Shown: one piece after another, positions 40,527-44,291 of the stretch
Position numbering within the stretch: the stretch's first letter is position 1
How the letters are laid out: every line of letters starts with the position of its first letter
Assembly: GCA_902571095.1 (NCBI GenBank)
Contig: CACGAV010000009.1
Location: 1 to 44,291, forward strand
DNA length: 44,291 bases
DNA from: an uncultured Pelagibacteraceae bacterium
GTDB lineage: Bacteria > Pseudomonadota > Alphaproteobacteria > Pelagibacterales > Pelagibacteraceae
Reading direction: 5' to 3'
Position numbers and translations under genes: made by a program
The notes under the pieces: generated by a model
What the model was told of the DNA's origin: nothing
The model's database searches: none
The model's input: the letters and a program-made list of their open reading frames with translations, nothing else

Positions 40527-42773
40527 TTAAAAAGATGTTCCTATTTGAAATTTAAAAGTTTGAGTAGTATCACTATCAGCAGCAGACAAGTCCTGAGCTA
40601 AAACAAAATTTAATGGTCCTATAGGAGTATACATATTTGTAGCTATACCTATAGAAGATCTTATAATACTAGATTGACCTACTGAAGCATCATAATCTGC
40701 GTGCCAAAGATTTGCAAAATCCACAAAACCAGCTATATCTGTTTGTGTACTTTCTGGTAGCAAATTTGGCAAAGCTGCCTCAAAATTTAGAGCTGCAGCG
40801 TAATTACCTCCCACATAGTCACCATTATCAACCGGACCAACTTTTCTGCTCTCAAAACCTCTTAGTCTTCTTGATGGAATGTGTAATCTTTTACTAATTC
40901 TTACATCATCTTCTAATGCTGTTACTGCAGCACTGTAAAACTTAACTGCACCAATTAAATCATCGCTAAATGTATGATACTTGCTATAGCTTAATTGATT
41001 TAAAATTGAAGAGTGATCGTCTGCATAAACAGGTATACCTTGTCTAAATCCAATTATAGAGCCATCTGTAGGCATAAAAGTTCTATCTCTTGTATCCCTT
41101 TCTAAACCGTATGAAAATGTGAGGTCTGTAAAAGTACCAGCCTGCCTCTTAAGAGATGAAGACGCTGTACTTTCAACATCTAAATCATCGTGTGAAAAAG
41201 TTAATCTTGGCGAAAGATAAACATCATCATACTGTTCAAATCTGGTTCCAAGACCAAATGAAGTAAGGGTATTTTCATATCCAGAATCAGATCTGTCTGT
41301 TCTAATACTTTGAACTCCAAAGTCTACTGAGTTACCAGAATAAGCATAGTTTGGTATTATTACATCAAGAGCTCCTCTGATAGACGCCTGAGATATTTCA
41401 AGATTTGTATCAACTTTATATCCTTTACCCAAATAATTATTTTCTTTTAAACCAAAAGCAAAAGTAGTTCCGTCAGTTCCTGTACCTGCGGCAGCTGAAA
41501 TTTCACCAGTTGGTTTTTCCTCAACTTTAATTTCCATAATTTTTAGATCTTTAGACGAACCATCTCGTAAATTCAAATTAACACTTTTAAAAATATTTTT
41601 AGACTTAAGTTTAGAAATTGATTTTTCTAATTTTACTTTACTAAATGGGTCACCTTCATCTAGATCAAGCTCTGATCTTATTACAGAATCATTAGTCACT
41701 GTATTCCCAGAAATATTAACTCTTTCGATTTGAACTTTTCTGCCTTCAAAAATATTAAACTTAATATTTATAAAATCACCGTCAATTGTTTCTGAAACAT
41801 TGTGTTCAACAAATTGAAGCTCGTTATCATCAACTATATCATCTATATTTTCTAAAATTTTAGCAATCTTAAAAGGCGAATAATATTCTCCAGCAAATTT
41901 GGTAAACTTACTTTTCAATGGTCTAAAGATAGACTTATCAAATACAGGATCTATATTTGTAGATATTTTTTTAATTCTATACCTTTTTCCAGCGCTTATA
42001 CTAAAACTTAACTCTATACCCTCTTTATCTTTTAAAAGAATATTACTAGATAAAACTTGCACATCATAATAGCCCTTTGAAAGATAATAATTTTTTAACA
42101 ATCTTTGATCTAGCTCAATTCTTTGTTCATTAAGGTATACATTTCTTGAAATTACTTTCCAGAACTTAGCTTCTTCAGATGCTATAACATCTCTTAATCT
42201 TTTAGTTTTAATTTTCTTGTCACCTATAAAATTTATTTTTGTAATTTTTTCCCTTTTGCCTCTCGTAATATCAAATATTAAATTAACTAAATTTTCACCA
42301 TCTGAAACCTCTTGGACTCTTGCTTCAACCTCGGGTGAATAATATCCTAATGTTTGATAGAAAAATTTTATTATTTCAAGATCATTTTTAACATCACTTT
42401 TAATAAAAGAAGACTTCTCCTTTAACGACATAGATGTTAAAATTGCTTCACGAAATTTTTTGGTTTTTTCACCCTCTAAAATTATAGAATTAATAATCGG
42501 ATTCTCAACTACTGTTATTTTCAAAACTCCATTATTAAAACTGGTTGATATATTAGAAAAAAACTTAGTCTCAAATAGTTTTTTAATAACGTTGTCGATA
42601 TCTGTTTGATTGTAGTTTCGGTTTTTTTCAATATCTCCATAAACAATTATAGTTTCTTGAGAAATTCTTTTATTACCGTTAACTTCTATCTTTTTAAGAA
42701 TATCTGCATTCAGATTGAATGATGATATCAAAAAGAACAATACAGTATAAATTTTAAAAGTAATTTTTTTCAT
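40527..42773 (-). CDS. bamA: Outer-membrane protein assembly factor BamA
   Basis: This 748-residue outer-membrane protein inserts other beta-barrels. It has a signal peptide (cut after NLNA, residue 23), five POTRA repeats (about 24-420; for example KIEVNGNKRISQETI and VERVNISGNTVT) and a C-terminal 16-stranded barrel (about 425-748). The lid-loop motif VRGF appears as LRGFES, and the protein ends in phenylalanine as outer-membrane barrels do. It starts three bases after dxr, with no rseP gene between, and is followed by the Skp-like gene. Confidence 0.96.
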   Translation of the reverse strand: MKKITFKIYTVLFFLISSFNLNADILKKIEVNGNKRISQETIIVYGDIEKNRNYNQTDIDNVIKKLFETKFFSNISTSFNNGVLKITVVENPIINSIILEGEKTKKFREAILTSMSLKEKSSFIKSDVKNDLEIIKFFYQTLGYYSPEVEARVQEVSDGENLVNLIFDITRGKREKITKINFIGDKKIKTKRLRDVIASEEAKFWKVISRNVYLNEQRIELDQRLLKNYYLSKGYYDVQVLSSNILLKDKEGIELSFSISAGKRYRIKKISTNIDPVFDKSIFRPLKSKFTKFAGEYYSPFKIAKILENIDDIVDDNELQFVEHNVSETIDGDFINIKFNIFEGRKVQIERVNISGNTVTNDSVIRSELDLDEGDPFSKVKLEKSISKLKSKNIFKSVNLNLRDGSSKDLKIMEIKVEEKPTGEISAAAGTGTDGTTFAFGLKENNYLGKGYKVDTNLEISQASIRGALDVIIPNYAYSGNSVDFGVQSIRTDRSDSGYENTLTSFGLGTRFEQYDDVYLSPRLTFSHDDLDVESTASSSLKRQAGTFTDLTFSYGLERDTRDRTFMPTDGSIIGFRQGIPVYADDHSSILNQLSYSKYHTFSDDLIGAVKFYSAAVTALEDDVRISKRLHIPSRRLRGFESRKVGPVDNGDYVGGNYAAALNFEAALPNLLPESTQTDIAGFVDFANLWHADYDASVGQSSIIRSSIGIATNMYTPIGPLNFVLAQDLSAADSDTTQTFKFQIGTSF

Positions 42774-42776
42774 TTT

Positions 42777-43943
42777 TTATTTGTTAATAATATCCAAGGT
42801 CTTATTTCTTGCCCATTCATCAATTCTATAAATTTCCTCAATATCTGGGGTCTTTTTTATAGCATATTTCCTAAAATCTCTATCCTTAAAAACCTCCTTT
42901 AGACACTGGTAGATTGAATTAAAGGTGATTTTTTTTTTTATGAAACTTTCCACTAAAACTTCATTGCTAGCATTAAGAATTATCGATCCAGAATTGTTAA
43001 AATAATTTTTTTCCAATAGTGTAACAATTGGAAATTTTTTTTTATTAACTTTTTCAAACTTTAAATGATCAAGGTTATTTAGGAAATTATTTTTATTTTT
43101 AATTAATCTATTGATATTAATTTTATTATCATAAATAGCATTTGCTATAGGTATTCTCATATCTGTTTCATGATATAAAAACTTCGTTTGTCCGTTATTA
43201 AAAAAAACTATAGCGTGAATTAAAGACTTTGGATGAATTAATATCTCATATTTTTTTATATCGAAAGGAAAAAACTTTTGAGCTTCTATTATTTCCAAAA
43301 CTTTATTCATTAAATTAGAGGAGTCTATTGATATTTTTTTTCCCATTTTCCAATTTGGGTGTTTAGAAGCTTGATTGGGACTTATATTTTTAAAAAAATT
43401 TAATGGTTTATTTAAAAAAGGTCCACCTGAAGCTGTTATATATATTTTATTTATATCCTCGTTCTTAAAATTTTTTGTAAGTTGATAAATTGAAAAATGC
43501 TCAGAATCTAAAGGTAAAACTTCTGTTTTATTTTTTAAAGAAACTTTTTTAATAAGATGCCAACCACAAATAATACTTTCTTTATTTGCAAGCAAAATTT
43601 TTTTACTTTTTTTTGTAAATTCAATTGTGGGCTCTAGTCCAGCAATGCCTACTATTCCTGAAATTGTTATATCAAATTTTATTTTTGAAGGTACCTTGAA
43701 ATAATTGTTGTAGATTTTTGTGTATTTTTTTTTAAATTTTTTAATAATTTTAAAATATGTGTTAGAATCATTTATTATAAAATATTTTGGCTTATATTTA
43801 TAAATTTGCTTTAAAATTAAATTATAATTTGAATTAGCTGAGAGTAAAATAATTTGAAATTTTTTTAAATTTTTTTCAATAACATTAAGTGATGAAACAC
43901 CAATAGATCCTGTAGAACCTAAAATTGCAATTTTTTTTTTCAT
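42777..43943 (-). CDS. dxr: 1-deoxy-D-xylulose 5-phosphate reductoisomerase
   Basis: This 388-residue NADPH enzyme makes MEP, the second step of isoprenoid synthesis. Motifs are the nucleotide-binding ILGSTGSIGVSSLNVI, LLANKESIICGWHLI, LPLDSEHFSIYQ with metal ligands, TASGGPFLNKPL and HPNWKMGKKISIDSSNLMNK. The C-terminal helical domain is complete. The product is used by ispDF at 14634. It overlaps cdsA by four bases (ATGA). Lys and Asn content is high even for this window. Confidence 0.96.
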   Translation of the reverse strand: MKKKIAILGSTGSIGVSSLNVIEKNLKKFQIILLSANSNYNLILKQIYKYKPKYFIINDSNTYFKIIKKFKKKYTKIYNNYFKVPSKIKFDITISGIVGIAGLEPTIEFTKKSKKILLANKESIICGWHLIKKVSLKNKTEVLPLDSEHFSIYQLTKNFKNEDINKIYITASGGPFLNKPLNFFKNISPNQASKHPNWKMGKKISIDSSNLMNKVLEIIEAQKFFPFDIKKYEILIHPKSLIHAIVFFNNGQTKFLYHETDMRIPIANAIYDNKININRLIKNKNNFLNNLDHLKFEKVNKKKFPIVTLLEKNYFNNSGSIILNASNEVLVESFIKKKITFNSIYQCLKEVFKDRDFRKYAIKKTPDIEEIYRIDEWARNKTLDIINK

Positions 43944-44291
43944 GGAAATAAATTAAATTTATATACAATAAAAGCAAAAAGTACGACAAACATTAACCCG
44001 TCAATCCTATCAAATATTCCACCATGGCCTGGTAAAATTTTTCCTGTATCTTTAATTTTTTCAAGTCTTTTAAAATACGAAATTATAAAGTCACCAAATT
44101 GTGCTATTATAGAAAATATTATTGCTAAAATAAAATATCTTGGTTTGTAAAAAAAATCCGCTTTCATAGTTGAAATTGACTCAACTATGAAGCCGATAAT
44201 AAAAATTGATGCTACTGAAAATAATATTGACCCGAGTACACCGGATAAAGTTTTATTTGGACTTATTTTTGAAATCTTTTTCCATTTAAAA
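43940..44291 (-). CDS. cdsA: Phosphatidate cytidylyltransferase, N-terminal part outside window
   Basis: These are the last ~117 residues of an inner-membrane enzyme that makes CDP-diacylglycerol from phosphatidate and CTP. The reading frame is open to the window edge, so the start lies beyond 44291. The family opening KISPNKTLSGVLGSIL (usual form SPKKTxxG) is visible near the edge. The CDS signature is present in full: SYFKRLEKIKDTGKILP, then GHGGIFDRID. A last membrane helix ends the protein. The order cdsA-dxr is standard. PgpA at 15763 acts later in the same phospholipid branch. Confidence 0.95.
   Translation of the reverse strand, partial: FKWKKISKISPNKTLSGVLGSILFSVASIFIIGFIVESISTMKADFFYKPRYFILAIIFSIIAQFGDFIISYFKRLEKIKDTGKILPGHGGIFDRIDGLMFVVLFAFIVYKFNLFP

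Noticed and set aside
1-44291. Mobile elements, CRISPR arrays, tRNA or rRNA genes
   Set aside because: Nearly every base is assigned to conserved genes; I saw no repeat arrays, transposase motifs, terminal repeats or tRNA cloverleaf sequences in the short gaps.

Overview
This window looks like part of a chromosome from the SAR11 clade (Candidatus Pelagibacter and relatives, Alphaproteobacteria). The DNA is very AT-rich, and genes abut or overlap by 1-26 bases almost everywhere. No intergenic gap exceeds about 160 bases. Lineage markers include an ispD-ispF fusion, ntrY-ntrX beside trkA, lpxI in place of lpxH, the trpEGDC-lexA-gltX order, and alphaproteobacterial SOS boxes of the form GAAC-N7-GAAC. 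I see no tRNA, rRNA, CRISPR array, insertion sequence, phage gene or broken gene. The assignment to SAR11 is inference from gene content and style.

Layout. (1) Bases 1-5840: a carbohydrate ABC importer of the CUT1 type. A divergent partial ATPase gene faces a secreted binding protein, two unusual permeases and a cytoplasmic GH63/MGH1-like glycoside hydrolase. The first permease carries a DUF11-like domain inserted in a periplasmic loop; the second has four extra N-terminal helices. (2) Bases 5833-14588, minus strand: ntrY-ntrX-trkA-trkH-gpsA-gap-BASS transporter. This joins a two-component system, potassium uptake and triose-phosphate enzymes in one tightly packed unit. (3) Bases 14634-16745, plus: ispDF-pgpA-cinA(C-terminal domain). 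(4) Bases 16728-23139, minus: tpiA-secG-pyrG-kdsA-eno-ftsB-lipA-ratA/coq10-like. (5) Bases 23213-30634, plus: ppiD-like-trpE-trpG-trpD-trpC-lexA-gltX. (6) Bases 30703-34252, plus: an SOS-controlled umuDC pair, an orphan ATP-grasp gene with its own promoter, and a compact TPP riboswitch driving a THI5/NMT1-like protein that lacks a signal peptide. (7) Bases 34249-44291, minus: the envelope cluster cdsA-dxr-bamA-ompH-lpxD-fabZ-lpxA-lpxI, then a secreted sugar dehydrogenase and secreted MsrA, then lpxB.

How the genes work together. Region 1 is a complete capture, import and hydrolysis route for a small glycoside. Regions 2 and 4 hold lower-glycolytic enzymes (gap, tpiA, eno), gpsA at the branch to phospholipid, and kdsA, which feeds Kdo to the lipid A genes of region 7. 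LexA in region 5 and the UmuD/UmuC pair in region 6 form a small SOS regulon visible from matching boxes placed over or next to their core promoters. Several conserved alphaproteobacterial neighbourhoods appear here with members missing (ntrBC, pdhABC, moaC/moeA, rseP), as expected from genome streamlining.

The items I would look at first are the two oddly extended permeases with their hydrolase, the signal-less THI5-like protein under the compact riboswitch, the SOS pair, and the NtrX that lacks the sigma-54 contact motif.
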